From contig NZ_CP059297.1 in the NCBI RefSeq assembly GCF_017795885.1, positions 992,001-1,056,000 on the forward strand: a stretch of 64,000 bases of DNA. Direction: 5' to 3'. The first letter of the stretch is position 1; the number at the start of each line of letters is the position of its first letter. Below, in pieces: positions 1 through 7,659 of this stretch. The notes under the pieces were generated by a model. That model saw only the letters and a program-made list of their open reading frames with translations. It did not search any database and was not told where the DNA came from. This DNA is from Brevundimonas sp. AJA228-03 (GTDB lineage Bacteria > Pseudomonadota > Alphaproteobacteria > Caulobacterales > Caulobacteraceae). The position numbers and the translations under genes are program-made.

Positions 1-230
1 AGCGACAGGACGGTCATCAGCCCGATCAGCTGAACGACCCGTTCGGTCAGGCCGGCACCGGTGCCGAGGTCCAGGTTGATCGCCGCGCCGGACTGCGCCG
101 CCGCTGCCGCATCCTGGGCGAAGGCGGCGATGGGCCAGGCCAGGCAGATCAGGGTGGTCAGCAGGGAAAGCTTGAGCGCGTTCTTCAGCTCGGCGCGGGT
201 AGGAACGGTGAAGATGTCCTTGAGTTTCAC
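1..230 (-). CDS. fliP: Flagellar export apparatus protein FliP, N-terminal part (cut by window edge)
   Basis: Only the first 76 codons are inside the window. The reading frame starts with GTG inside a GTGA overlap with the fliO stop. It encodes a cleavable signal-like hydrophobic stretch (residues about 15-30, ending AFAQD) and then LTERVVQLIGLMTVLSL, which matches the start of the first mature membrane segment of FliP. FliP forms the core of the export gate of the flagellar type III secretion system in the inner membrane. FliP is one of the few export-gate proteins made with a signal peptide, which agrees with what is seen. Overlap with fliO indicates one operon reading out of the window. 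Confidence 0.85.
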   Translation of the reverse strand, partial: MKLKDIFTVPTRAELKNALKLSLLTTLICLAWPIAAFAQDAAAAAQSGAAINLDLGTGAGLTERVVQLIGLMTVLS

Positions 231-502
231 GACGCGGCTCCCGGGCCCCGCGGCTCGATCAGCTCGCGACCTTCGCCCAGCAGGATCAGCCGTTCCTCCT
301 CGTCGATCTTGACCAGGACCAGCCGTCGCGCCGGATCCAGAACCAGGGTCTCGACCACAGTCATCCGCCGCTCGCCGCGCTCGGCGCTCAACCTGGCCAT
401 GATCTGGGGCGCATAGCGGCGCGCCGCCCAGGCGGCGAGGCCGATCAGGCCGAGAGTGAAGGCGAGACCAAAGATGGCGCGCGCGAGATCGAGGAAGTTC
501 AT
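227..502 (-). CDS. fliO: Flagellar biosynthesis protein FliO
   Basis: A 91-residue protein with one membrane segment at about residues 4-26, then a basic cytoplasmic part carrying a VVETLVLDPARRLVLVKID stretch that is typical of the FliO domain. FliO helps FliP assemble into the export gate. It is short, as in other alphaproteobacteria that lack the long C-terminal tail of the enteric protein. It overlaps fliP by a GTGA. It is divergent from flgB across a 120-bp region with CtrA-like boxes, so both directions may be tied to the cell cycle. Confidence 0.85.
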   Translation of the reverse strand: MNFLDLARAIFGLAFTLGLIGLAAWAARRYAPQIMARLSAERGERRMTVVETLVLDPARRLVLVKIDEEERLILLGEGRELIEPRGPGAAS

Positions 503-545
503 GCTGTGCGGCCCCGGAAACCTCGCCGAGATTTAACGATCAGGG

Positions 546-576
546 TTAACGCCGCGTTTAGATAACCCTCCGTTAA
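546..576. promoter_or_regulatory. Two adjacent CtrA-like boxes between fliO and flgB
   Basis: Positions 546-560 read TTAA-N7-TTTA and positions 562-576 read ATAA-N7-TTAA followed by C. The Caulobacter CtrA consensus is TTAA-N7-TTAA, so each site has one mismatch. Further TTAA words lie at 533-536. They sit in the only gap between divergent early flagellar operons, and CtrA controls early flagellar genes in Caulobacter. Binding is inferred; no computation was run. Confidence 0.55.
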
Positions 577-622
577 CCACACAGACGGCATTTATTGCCT
601 ATCGAACACGAGGACGATCCCG

Positions 623-1027
623 ATGGGCGTCGCCGACATACCTCTTCTGGGCCAGCTCAAGGGCCGAATGTCGTGGCTCGACGAGCGTCAGCGGGTCGTC
701 GCCCAGAACGTCGCCAACTCCGACACCCCCGGCTACGTTGCAAAAGACCTGAAGGTCCCGACCGATTTCGCGGCGGCGCTGCGGAACGGTGGTGGTCTGA
801 GCATGTCGCGGACCAATGCCGCCCACCTGACGAGCGGAACGCCGGTCCCCCGGTTCACCTCATCGGCGTCTCCCGACTCGGAGACGACGCTGGATGGCAA
901 CTCGGTCGTGGTCGAGGAGCAGATGCTGAAGATGGCCGAGAGCCGGATGGCCTATGACGCCGCCATCAGTCTGTATCAGAAGTCGATGTCGATGATGCGC
1001 CTCGCCGCCAAGGTGCCCGGTAGATGA
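623..1027 (+). CDS. flgB: Flagellar basal-body rod protein FlgB
   Basis: A 134-residue proximal rod protein. It has the N-terminal rod signature VAQNVANSDTPGY (residues about 30-42) and a C-terminal heptad helix ending in MMRLAAKVPGR, which are the two coiled-coil ends common to rod, hook and filament proteins. Its length is normal for FlgB. The ATG at 623 has GAGGA eight bases upstream. The stop overlaps the flgC start (ATGA), so flgB-flgC-fliE are coupled. It is secreted through the flagellar export gate and forms the rod base with FlgC and FliE. Confidence 0.93.
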   Translation: MGVADIPLLGQLKGRMSWLDERQRVVAQNVANSDTPGYVAKDLKVPTDFAAALRNGGGLSMSRTNAAHLTSGTPVPRFTSSASPDSETTLDGNSVVVEEQMLKMAESRMAYDAAISLYQKSMSMMRLAAKVPGR

Positions 1028-1458
1028 GCGATCCTGTCAACGGCCGGAACGATGCGTCCCGCAACAGCGCCATGGCCGTTGCGGCCTCCGCCCTCACGGC
1101 GCAGCAGTCGCGCATGCGGATCATCGCCGAGAACATCGCCAACGCCGAATCCACTGCCCGCACGGCAGGCGGCCAGCCCTATCGCCGCCAAATTCCCGTG
1201 TTCGAGGCGCGCCAGATCGACGGCGCGACCGGCGTCTCCCTGGCCGAGGTCCGCCCCGACCAGAGCGACTTCCGCCGCGAATACGACCCCTCGCACCCGG
1301 CCGCCGACGCCGACGGCTATGTGCTGCGACCCAATGTCGACACCCTGATCGAGGGCATGGACATGCGCGAGGCCCAGCGGGCCTACGAAGCCAATCTGAA
1401 CGTCATCGAGACGGCGCGGACGATGGCAAGCCGCACCCTCGATATCCTGAAACGCTAG
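1024..1458 (+). CDS. flgC: Flagellar basal-body rod protein FlgC
   Basis: A 144-residue rod protein with the signature IIAENIANAES near residues 37-47, the ANVD-like central part (YVLRPNVDTLIEGMDM) and a C-terminal helix carrying NLNVIETARTMASRTLDIL, the usual FlgC ending. It packs with FlgB in the proximal rod. Its start ATG overlaps the flgB stop by four bases. fliE follows 13 bases downstream. Confidence 0.95.
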   Translation: MSDPVNGRNDASRNSAMAVAASALTAQQSRMRIIAENIANAESTARTAGGQPYRRQIPVFEARQIDGATGVSLAEVRPDQSDFRREYDPSHPAADADGYVLRPNVDTLIEGMDMREAQRAYEANLNVIETARTMASRTLDILKR

Positions 1459-1471
1459 GCGAGGCTGAACG

Positions 1472-1771
1472 ATGAATCCCTTGATGGCGGCGCGGGCCTA
1501 TGCGGCCACCCAGGGCGCCGGCGAAACCAGCGCCGGGGCTGCCGTCACGGGCGGCCCCGACTTCTCGCAGATGCTCAAGGGGGTCATGGGCGACCTGACG
1601 AACCAGACCCGGGCGGCCGAGACCCAGATGACCCAGGCGGTTCAGGGCCAGGGATCGATGATCGACATGGTTACAGCCGTCTCGAGCGCCGAGGCATCGC
1701 TGGAAACCGTCATCGCCGTCCGCGACCAGGTGATCCAAGCCTATCAGGAAATCATGCGGATGCCGATCTAG
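1472..1771 (+). CDS. fliE: Flagellar hook-basal body complex protein FliE
   Basis: A 99-residue protein with the FliE-type C-terminal half: QMTQAVQGQGSMIDMVTAV, then SLETVIAVRDQVIQAYQEIMRMPI, ending in the conserved MPI. FliE joins the MS ring to the proximal rod. It is the last gene of the flgB-flgC-fliE operon. It converges on erpA with only 12 bases between the two stop codons. Confidence 0.94.
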   Translation: MNPLMAARAYAATQGAGETSAGAAVTGGPDFSQMLKGVMGDLTNQTRAAETQMTQAVQGQGSMIDMVTAVSSAEASLETVIAVRDQVIQAYQEIMRMPI

Positions 1772-1791
1772 GGCCGACCGCGGCTAGATCG
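1764..1791. terminator. Inverted repeat spanning the convergent fliE and erpA stop codons
   Basis: CGATCTAG at 1764-1771 is mirrored by CTAGATCG at 1784-1791, with CCG and CGG (1774-1776, 1781-1783) inside. Both arms include a stop codon, fliE TAG and erpA TAG. The hairpin could end transcription in both directions, but no T-tract follows it, so this is tentative. Confidence 0.35.
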
Positions 1792-2161
1792 AGAAGCTGA
1801 CCCCGCAGCCACAGCTGGTGGCCGCATTCGGATTTCGGATCACGAACTGGGCACCGGCCAGTTCGTCGACCCAGGCGATCTCCGAACCCTTCAGGAATGG
1901 CACCGAGACCGGATCGACCAGGGCTGCCTGACCCGCGGTCTCGATGCGGATGTCGTCGGCCTCGCCCGTTTCCACCAGATCGAGCCGGTACTGGAAGCCT
2001 GAACAGCCGCCGCCCTCGACCGCGACACGGAGCAGGACGGGGTGGCCCTCGACCTCGGCCAGTCTGGCCAGACGCCTGGCCGCGCTGTCGGCCAGCACGA
2101 TGCCCTCGGGCGCGCGTGTCGACAGGGTAAAGGTCGGGGCCTCGGATTGGACGCTGGTCAT
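1784..2161 (-). CDS. erpA: Iron-sulfur cluster insertion protein ErpA (HesB/IscA family)
   Basis: A 125-residue A-type carrier. The three invariant cysteines are present: C53 in GGGCSGFQY and C117/C119 in SCGCGVSFSI at the very C-terminus. These bind the 4Fe-4S cluster that is handed to apo-enzymes. The about 20-residue N-terminal extension before the HesB fold is longer than in enteric ErpA. Telling ErpA from IscA or SufA needs a tree; it is called ErpA because it stands alone and not in an isc or suf operon. It is divergent from dgt, with 47 bases between starts. Confidence 0.85.
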   Translation of the reverse strand: MTSVQSEAPTFTLSTRAPEGIVLADSAARRLARLAEVEGHPVLLRVAVEGGGCSGFQYRLDLVETGEADDIRIETAGQAALVDPVSVPFLKGSEIAWVDELAGAQFVIRNPNAATSCGCGVSFSI

Positions 2162-2208
2162 GGTGCCCTATATGAGACCGCAAAGGCCGGTTCGCAAAGG
2201 CCGGACGG

Positions 2209-3402
2209 ATGAAGCCTGACACCGTGAGCCACAATCGCCTGCCCAGCCCCTATGCCGAGACGCCCGAGGCCTCGCGCGGGCGGCTGATCCCCGAGACCCC
2301 CAGCCGGACGCGCAGCGCCTTCGCCCGCGATCGCGACCGGATCATCCACTGCACCGCCTTTCGTCGGCTGAAGGAGAAGACCCAGGTCTTCGTGGCGCAC
2401 GAGGGCGACCACTACCGGACCCGCCTGACCCACAGTCTGGAGGTCAGCCAGATCGCCCGGTCCCTCGCCCATGCGCTCGGGCTGGATCAGGATCTGGCCG
2501 AGACCATCGCCCTGGCCCACGACCTGGGGCATCCGCCGTTCGGCCATGCGGGCGAGGACGAACTGCAGGCCCGGATGGTGGCCTGGGGCGGATTCGATCA
2601 CAACGTCCAGACCTTCCGCGTCGTCACCGACCTGGAGGTCCGCTATCCGGCCTGGCGCGGCCTTAACCTGACCTGGGAGACGCTGGAGGGCGTCATCAAG
2701 CACAACGGCCCCGTCTCCCAACGGCTGGACGATCCGGCATGGAAGGCCATCGCCGACTACGGCCGGGGCTGGGACCTGTCGCTGGACGGCTTCGCCTCGC
2801 TGGAGGCCCAGTGCGCCGCCATCGCCGATGACATCGCCTACAACAACCACGATGTGGACGACGGGGTTCAGGCCGGCCTGTTCACCCTGGCCGACCTGGC
2901 CGATGTGCCCCTCATCGGACCGGTGCTGCACCACACCCGCCGCGACTGGCCCTATGTCGACGAGCGGATGATCCGGCTGGAAGCCGTGCGGCGGATGATC
3001 GGCGTGATGGTTGACGACGTGCTGGCCGAGACCACCCGGCTACTGGCCGAGTACCGCATCGGCTCGGTTCAGGATGTGCGGACCGCGCCGCGTGCCCTGG
3101 TGCAATTCTCGCCCGGCATGATGGCCGACCTGGGGGTGCTTCGACGGTTCCTGTACGAGCGGATGTATCGCCACTACCGCGTCAACCGGACCCGCAGCCA
3201 GGCCAGGCGCATCCTGGCGGAGATGTTCACCCTGTTCATGGCCGAGCCGGACGTCCTGCCGACCGAATGGGCCTTCGCCGCCGAGGGTCCGGAGGCCCGC
3301 CGCGCCCGTGCCGTCTGCGACTACATCGCGGGTATGACGGACCGCTATGCGATCGAGGAACATTCCAGGCTGTTCAACCTCGACATCGGCCTCGATCTCT
3401 GA
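2209..3402 (+). CDS. dgt: Deoxyguanosinetriphosphate triphosphohydrolase-like protein
   Basis: A 397-residue HD-domain dNTPase. Metal ligands are visible as H75 ([14 protein letters not shown]), the H104-D105 pair ([16 protein letters not shown]) and the later aspartate in [24 protein letters not shown] near residue 51 and the C-terminal [10 protein letters not shown] region are typical of the shorter bacterial dGTPase-like branch. It hydrolyses dNTPs to deoxynucleoside and triphosphate. The first ATG (2209) is taken as the start; a GTG five codons later is an alternative. In Caulobacter relatives it also sits near the SPOR gene and nagZ. Confidence 0.92.
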   Translation: MKPDTVSHNRLPSPYAETPEASRGRLIPETPSRTRSAFARDRDRIIHCTAFRRLKEKTQVFVAHEGDHYRTRLTHSLEVSQIARSLAHALGLDQDLAETIALAHDLGHPPFGHAGEDELQARMVAWGGFDHNVQTFRVVTDLEVRYPAWRGLNLTWETLEGVIKHNGPVSQRLDDPAWKAIADYGRGWDLSLDGFASLEAQCAAIADDIAYNNHDVDDGVQAGLFTLADLADVPLIGPVLHHTRRDWPYVDERMIRLEAVRRMIGVMVDDVLAETTRLLAEYRIGSVQDVRTAPRALVQFSPGMMADLGVLRRFLYERMYRHYRVNRTRSQARRILAEMFTLFMAEPDVLPTEWAFAAEGPEARRARAVCDYIAGMTDRYAIEEHSRLFNLDIGLDL

Positions 3403-3480
3403 TTCTACGAGGGATCGGGACGGGCTAGACTGGGTGTCCGCCGCAACGATTCGCGCCCGGTCCGACGGAGACGAAACCCC

Positions 3481-4230
3481 ATGTCCCACGACGACGATCA
3501 CCGCCCGCGGGAACGCGGGGCCTATACGCCCCCCACCGACGACGACCTGCCGTTCAACCGGGGTGGCTTTGATGCACGCCGTGGTCCGCCGGCCAAGGCT
3601 CCTCCCGTCACCCTGATCGTAAGCGCCGGGGTTCTGCTGGTTCTGATCATCGCGGTCGTGCTGTTCTATCGCTCGGGCTTGCGGTCCTCGAACGATGCCC
3701 CGCCCGCGATCGGCACGCCGGTGGCCCAGATCCGGATCGCCCCGACCGAGGACGCCCAGCCTATCGACCCGGAAGCGGGCGTCGGCCTGTACGACCAGGC
3801 CGAGGACCCGACCACCGCTCCCGCCTTCGTTCCGCCGCCCGAGACGCCCCGTCCCCGTCCACTGCCGCGCCCGATCGAGGCGGCCGGGTCCGTGACCCCG
3901 CCTGTGACGCGCCCGGCCACCAGCCCCGCCCCGACCCGCCGCGTCCCGACGACCACGACGACCCCGCCCGCCGCCGTCGATGGCGCGGGTGGATCGGCCG
4001 CCGTGCAGATCGGAGCGTTTTCCTCGACGGTCATCGCTGACCGCGAGTACGCCGCCATGGCCGCGCGCTTCCCGCAGTTCGCGCGGAACGCCACCAAGCG
4101 GGTGCAGGAGGTGACGGCGTCCAACGGCTCGACCGTCTATCGCACCACCTTCACTGGCCTGAGCGCCGAGGATGCCCGCAGCCTCTGCTCGGCGATCAAG
4201 GCCGGCGGCGGCGACTGCCTGGTGCGATAG
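3481..4230 (+). CDS. SPOR domain-containing single-pass membrane protein
   Basis: A 249-residue protein: a short cytoplasmic acidic and basic tail, one membrane segment at about residues 43-63, a Pro/Thr-rich periplasmic linker (about 75-168), and a SPOR domain from about residue 173 to the end (AAVQIGAF ... YRTTFTGLSAEDARSLC). SPOR domains bind denuded septal peptidoglycan glycans, so a role in cell division or wall remodelling is likely. It lies four bases before nagZ, a peptidoglycan recycling enzyme, which supports a wall-related job. Confidence 0.85.
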   Translation: MSHDDDHRPRERGAYTPPTDDDLPFNRGGFDARRGPPAKAPPVTLIVSAGVLLVLIIAVVLFYRSGLRSSNDAPPAIGTPVAQIRIAPTEDAQPIDPEAGVGLYDQAEDPTTAPAFVPPPETPRPRPLPRPIEAAGSVTPPVTRPATSPAPTRRVPTTTTTPPAAVDGAGGSAAVQIGAFSSTVIADREYAAMAARFPQFARNATKRVQEVTASNGSTVYRTTFTGLSAEDARSLCSAIKAGGGDCLVR

Positions 4231-4234
4231 GGCG

Positions 4235-5281
4235 TTGACCACCGCCGCGATCTACGGCTGTTCCGGGCTGGTGCTGACCGGGGAAGAACGCGCCTTCTTC
4301 GCCGACGCCAGGCCGTGGGGCTTCATTCTGTTCCGACGCAATGTGGACAGCCCCGAACAGGTCCTGCGACTGACAGATGCCCTGCGCCACAGCGTCGGCT
4401 GGGACGCGCCCGTTCTGGTCGATCAGGAGGGCGGACGGGTCCAGCGTCTGGGCCCGCCGCACTGGCCGAAATATCCGCCGGGCGATGCCTATCTGAAGGC
4501 CACCAACGATCCCCTGACAGCCCGCGAACTGGCCCGGCTGGGCGGGCGGCTTATGGCCCATGACCTGAAGGCGGTCGGCATCAATATAGACTGCGCGCCT
4601 GTTCTGGACGTCCCGACGGCGGGTGCCCACGACATCATCGGCGACCGCGCCTATGCCCAGGATCCGGCCACGGTGACCCGGCTGGGCCGCGCTGTGGCCG
4701 AGGGTCTGCTGGCGGGCGGCGTCCTGCCCGTCATCAAACATATGCCCGGCCACGGCCGCGCCTTCGCCGACAGCCACAAGGAGCTGCCCACGGTCAACGC
4801 CGGGCTGGAGGCGCTGGATGCCTGGGACTTCGCGCCGTTCAAGGCGATGTCGGACATGCCCATCGGGATGACGGCCCACATCGTCTTCACCGCCATCGAC
4901 AGGAAGCGCCCCGCGACCCAGTCCCGCAAGGCGATCCGGATGATCCGCGAGCATCTGGGCTTCAGCGGCCTTTTGCTGTCGGACGATCTGGTGATGAACG
5001 CCCTGTCCGGTACCCTGAAGGAGCGGGCGGAAAAGTCGCTGAAGGCCGGATGCGATCTGGTCATCCACTGGAACGGGGACATGGCCCAGATGCGTGAGGT
5101 GGCGGAGGGCGTGGGTCGGCTGAAGGGCGAGGCAGCCCGGCGTGCGGCGGCGGCCCTGGCCCGGATCGTTCACACGCCCGAGCCGCTGGACGTGTCCGAG
5201 GCGCGCGGCCGGTTCGACGCCCTGCTGGCCGGACGGTTGACCGCGGCGAAGGGTCCGGACGTCGGCGAGGCCCAGGCATGA
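4235..5281 (+). CDS. nagZ: Beta-N-acetylhexosaminidase NagZ (GH3)
   Basis: A 348-residue GH3 enzyme that removes GlcNAc from anhydromuropeptides in cytoplasmic peptidoglycan recycling. The NagZ signature KHMPGHGR lies at residues 168-175, the acid/base histidine follows in DSHKELP (about 181), and the nucleophile region SDDLVMNAL is at about 249-257. The start chosen is TTG at 4235, four bases after the SPOR gene; an in-frame ATG at 4172 would add 21 Arg/Ala-rich residues overlapping that gene and is less likely. It is followed by scpA-scpB. Confidence 0.9.
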   Translation: MTTAAIYGCSGLVLTGEERAFFADARPWGFILFRRNVDSPEQVLRLTDALRHSVGWDAPVLVDQEGGRVQRLGPPHWPKYPPGDAYLKATNDPLTARELARLGGRLMAHDLKAVGINIDCAPVLDVPTAGAHDIIGDRAYAQDPATVTRLGRAVAEGLLAGGVLPVIKHMPGHGRAFADSHKELPTVNAGLEALDAWDFAPFKAMSDMPIGMTAHIVFTAIDRKRPATQSRKAIRMIREHLGFSGLLLSDDLVMNALSGTLKERAEKSLKAGCDLVIHWNGDMAQMREVAEGVGRLKGEAARRAAAALARIVHTPEPLDVSEARGRFDALLAGRLTAAKGPDVGEAQA

Positions 5282-5323
5282 ACCCGCCTCAAGGAACGCG
5301 ACTGCGCGTCAGGCTGCACCGGG

Positions 5324-6142
5324 ATGCCTGAGACCTTCCAGCCCAATCTGGATTTCACGGCCGTGGCCGAGGTCGATGACCGCGACGCCTTCGTGGTCGA
5401 TCTGGACGGCTATGAAGGGCCTCTGCACGTCCTGCTGGCCCTGGCGCGGAACCAGAAGGTCGACCTGCTGAAACTGTCGATCACCCGGCTGGCGGAACAG
5501 TATCTGGCCTTCGTCCACGAGGCGCGGCGGCGGAATTTCTCGCTGGCGGCCGATTATCTGGTGATGGCGTCGTGGCTGGCCTATCTGAAGTCGCGCCTGC
5601 TGCTGCCCCGCACCGAAAAGGGCAAGGGCGACGAACCGCCCGCCGAGGAGATGGCGGCGGCCCTGGCCTTCCGGCTGCAGAAGCTGGAGGCCATGCGCAA
5701 GGCCGCGGAGGCCCTGCAGGCCCGGCCGCAGCTGAAGCGCGACGTCTTCATGCGCGGCGATCCCCAGGCGACGGTGATCGTGCCCTCCGACCGGATCGAT
5801 GCCAGCCTGTACGAGCTGATGGCCGCCTATGTGGGGCAACGCCGCCGGGAACAGGCGCGTCACTACAATCCCGGCCAGAGGGTCGAGGCCTATCCGCTTG
5901 AGGAGGCCCGCGACTGGCTGCGTGACATCCTGCCCCGGCTGTCAGACTGGACTCCGCTGGCGTGGGTGGCCCCCGTCCGCGACGGGGTGGGTCCGTCGCA
6001 GGCGTCGTTGACCGCCTCCACCCTCTCCGCCGGCCTGGAGCTGGTCAAGGAGGGGGCCATGGAATTCCGCCAGCAGAAGGCTTTCGACGAGGTGTGGCTG
6101 AAGCAGCGAGGCCTCGGCCATGGTCTGGAGCTGACGCCGTGA
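5324..6142 (+). CDS. scpA: Segregation and condensation protein A (ScpA kleisin)
   Basis: A 272-residue kleisin of the SMC condensin. The N-terminal domain is recognisable by DLDGYEGPLHVLLALARNQK and KSRLLLPR. The C-terminal winged helix ends with a basic tail. ScpA bridges SMC heads and binds a ScpB dimer. It is followed by scpB with a four-base overlap. Length matches other alphaproteobacterial ScpA proteins. Confidence 0.92.
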   Translation: MPETFQPNLDFTAVAEVDDRDAFVVDLDGYEGPLHVLLALARNQKVDLLKLSITRLAEQYLAFVHEARRRNFSLAADYLVMASWLAYLKSRLLLPRTEKGKGDEPPAEEMAAALAFRLQKLEAMRKAAEALQARPQLKRDVFMRGDPQATVIVPSDRIDASLYELMAAYVGQRRREQARHYNPGQRVEAYPLEEARDWLRDILPRLSDWTPLAWVAPVRDGVGPSQASLTASTLSAGLELVKEGAMEFRQQKAFDEVWLKQRGLGHGLELTP

Positions 6143-6795
6143 CTGACCTGACCTTTGCCCCCGATGAGGCCGAGATCGAGCGACGGGTCGAGGCCCTGCT
6201 GTTCGCCGCCGCCGGCCCGCTGTCCGCCGCCGACATCGCGCGCCGCCTGCCGGATGGCGCAGATGCCGGGCGGGCCATCTCGGCGCTGAGGGCGCGCTAC
6301 GAGGGCCGGGGCGTCGAGCTGGCCTGCGTCGCCGATCGCTGGGCCTTCCGAACGGCGGCCGACCTGTCGTTCCTGATGACGGAAGAGCGCGAGGAGCCGC
6401 GCCGCCTGTCCAAGGCCGCGTTCGAGACCCTGGCCATCATCGCCTATCATCAGCCGATCACCCGGGCCGAGATCGAGAGCGTGCGGGGGGTGTCGATCTC
6501 TCGTGGAACGCTGGACCTGCTGCTAGAGATGGGGTTCGTGCGGCTGCGGGGACGCAGGCGGACCCCGGGGCGACCGGTCACCTATGCCACCGCCGACCGC
6601 TTCATGGAGCATTTCGGTCTGTCCAGCCTGTACGATCTGCCGGGCGTGGCCGAGATGAAGGCGGCGGGTCTGCTGGACCTGTCGCTGCCGACCGGGTTCG
6701 AGGTGCCGGATCCGTCGCGGTCCGGTTCGGAGGACGAGGATCCTGTCGAGGAGGGAGATGCCCCCGAGTTTGCCCAGGACTTCGTCGGCGACTGA
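6139..6795 (+). CDS. scpB: Segregation and condensation protein B (ScpB)
   Basis: A 218-residue protein from the GTG at 6139 that overlaps the scpA stop (GTGA). It shows two winged-helix units: EIERRVEALLFAAAGPLSAADIA in the first and SKAAFETLAIIAYHQPITRAEIE with RGVSISRGTLDLLLEMGFV in the second, which is diagnostic of ScpB. The C-terminal 35 residues are acidic and low in complexity. ScpB dimers stabilise the ScpA-SMC ring. In many Caulobacter relatives tatABC follows; here it does not. Confidence 0.92.
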   Translation: MTDLTFAPDEAEIERRVEALLFAAAGPLSAADIARRLPDGADAGRAISALRARYEGRGVELACVADRWAFRTAADLSFLMTEEREEPRRLSKAAFETLAIIAYHQPITRAEIESVRGVSISRGTLDLLLEMGFVRLRGRRRTPGRPVTYATADRFMEHFGLSSLYDLPGVAEMKAAGLLDLSLPTGFEVPDPSRSGSEDEDPVEEGDAPEFAQDFVGD

Positions 6796-6915
6796 CCGTC
6801 GTTCCTGTCCTCGCTGCCTGCCGACCCATGGCCGAAGCGCGCGCTCCGTCTCATGGGCAGCGACTCCGGACACCGGGTTGACGCAACGGGGGGGCGTGGG
6901 TATACGCACGCCTCC

Positions 6916-6950
6916 GCCGCCGGGGCTTCCTTGCGGCTTTTCTGTTTTCG
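6916..6950 (+). terminator. Possible terminator after scpB
   Basis: GCCGC (6916-6920) and GCGGC (6933-6937) can pair around a 12-base loop, followed by TTTTCTGTTTT. The short stem makes this weak, but the T-rich tail is rare in this GC-rich sequence and lies in the right place downstream of scpB. Confidence 0.4.
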
Positions 6951-6990
6951 CATTCGCTTCTAGCCTGCGCTGAAGCAGCGAGCCACGTCA

Positions 6991-7008
6991 TCCCCGCGCA
7001 GGCGGGGA
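6991..7008. repeat. REP-like intergenic palindrome
   Basis: TCCCCGC-GCAG-GCGGGGA is a perfect 7-bp hairpin preceded by GTCA. This is the familiar dispersed palindrome of alphaproteobacterial intergenic regions (its reverse frame reads VPACAGMT). It lies 39 bases upstream of rpmJ. One copy was noticed in the window. Confidence 0.55.
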
Positions 7009-7046
7009 CGAGGGGCGAGCGTTGGCGCCACCAAGGATTTCCGACC

Positions 7047-7172
7047 ATGAAGGTCCGCAGCTCGCTCAAGTCGCTCAAGACCCGCCACCGTGACTGCAAG
7101 GTCGTGCGCCGCAAGGGCGTCGTCTTCGTGATCAACAAGACCGACCCGCGCTTCAAGGCGAAGCAGGGCTGA
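7047..7172 (+). CDS. rpmJ: 50S ribosomal protein L36, zinc-independent type
   Basis: A 41-residue basic protein starting [16 protein letters not shown] and ending FKAKQG, the standard alphaproteobacterial L36. It keeps only one cysteine, so it lacks the Cys3-His zinc ribbon of the other L36 type. The ATG at 7047 has AAGGA 10-14 bases upstream. It is a single-gene unit with its own strong terminator just downstream. L36 helps 23S rRNA fold in the large subunit. Confidence 0.93.
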   Translation: MKVRSSLKSLKTRHRDCKVVRRKGVVFVINKTDPRFKAKQG

Positions 7173-7184
7173 CGCCCTGTTGCC

Positions 7185-7223
7185 AACGCGTGCGACACGG
7201 TCGCGCGCTGCTTGAGCGCCGGA
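7185..7223. repeat. 39-bp intergenic repeat, copy 1
   Basis: This stretch between rpmJ and its terminator matches positions 17770-17808 at 35 of 39 bases by eye. Its core CGCTGCTTGAGCGC (7206-7219) occurs inverted at 7325-7338 and, with one base changed, inverted at 6967-6980. All copies are intergenic or in leaders. No function is known to me. Confidence 0.6.
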
Positions 7224-7236
7224 TGGTCTATCCACA

Positions 7237-7264
7237 GGCTGCGGACCTTGTCCGCGGCCTTTTT
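7237..7264 (+). terminator. Rho-independent terminator of rpmJ
   Basis: GGCTGCGGAC (7237-7246), loop CTT, GTCCGCGGCC (7250-7259) form a 10-bp stem with one G-T pair, directly followed by TTTTT. This is a textbook intrinsic terminator 65 bases after the rpmJ stop. Confidence 0.85.
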
Positions 7265-7381
7265 CGTGTCCGGCGTTGAGCCCGTGGCCGGTCCATGGTT
7301 AGCGTCGCGGCTCGTTTTCACAACGCGCTCAAGCAGCGAGGTGCCGCGCACCGAGCGATAGCGCCCGAAGGACCTTTGCCT

Positions 7382-7657
7382 ATGGCCGACGACGCCTCGT
7401 TCGACGCATCGCCCGACGTTCTGAACTCGGCCGCCCAGGGTCGGCTGCGCAGCATCATCGAGCGGATCGAGCGCCTGGAAGAGGACAAGGCCGCGATCAT
7501 GGCCGACCAGAAGGAGGTCTTCGCCGAGGCCAAGGGCGAAGGCTATGACGTCAAGATCCTGCGCAAGGTCATCCGCATCCGCAAGCAGGACAAGGCCAAG
7601 CGCCAGGAAGAGGACGCGATCCTGGACCTGTATCTGTCGGCGCTCGGCGAGATCTGA
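7382..7657 (+). CDS. gapR: Nucleoid-associated protein GapR (DUF2312)
   Basis: A 91-residue helical protein with the GapR signature: DVLNSAAQGRLRSIIERIERLEEDKAAI, then EVFAEAKGEGYDVKILRKVIRIRKQDKAKRQEEDAILDLYLSALGEI. In Caulobacter GapR is an essential tetrameric clamp that binds overtwisted DNA ahead of forks and RNA polymerase and stimulates topoisomerases. The ATG at 7382 gives the usual length; an upstream in-frame GTG at 7295 would add a non-conserved tail that contains the repeat core at 7325-7338. The next gene starts within three bases of its stop. Confidence 0.93.
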   Translation: MADDASFDASPDVLNSAAQGRLRSIIERIERLEEDKAAIMADQKEVFAEAKGEGYDVKILRKVIRIRKQDKAKRQEEDAILDLYLSALGEI

Positions 7658-7659
7658 TC

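Noticed and set aside
4172..4234. ATG start for nagZ 21 codons upstream
   Set aside because: The added residues overlap the SPOR gene and are Arg/Ala-rich; TTG at 4235 gives the normal NagZ start.
5278..5332. Short ATG frame overlapping the nagZ stop
   Set aside because: Only 17 codons and out of frame with scpA; scpA has a proper start at 5324.
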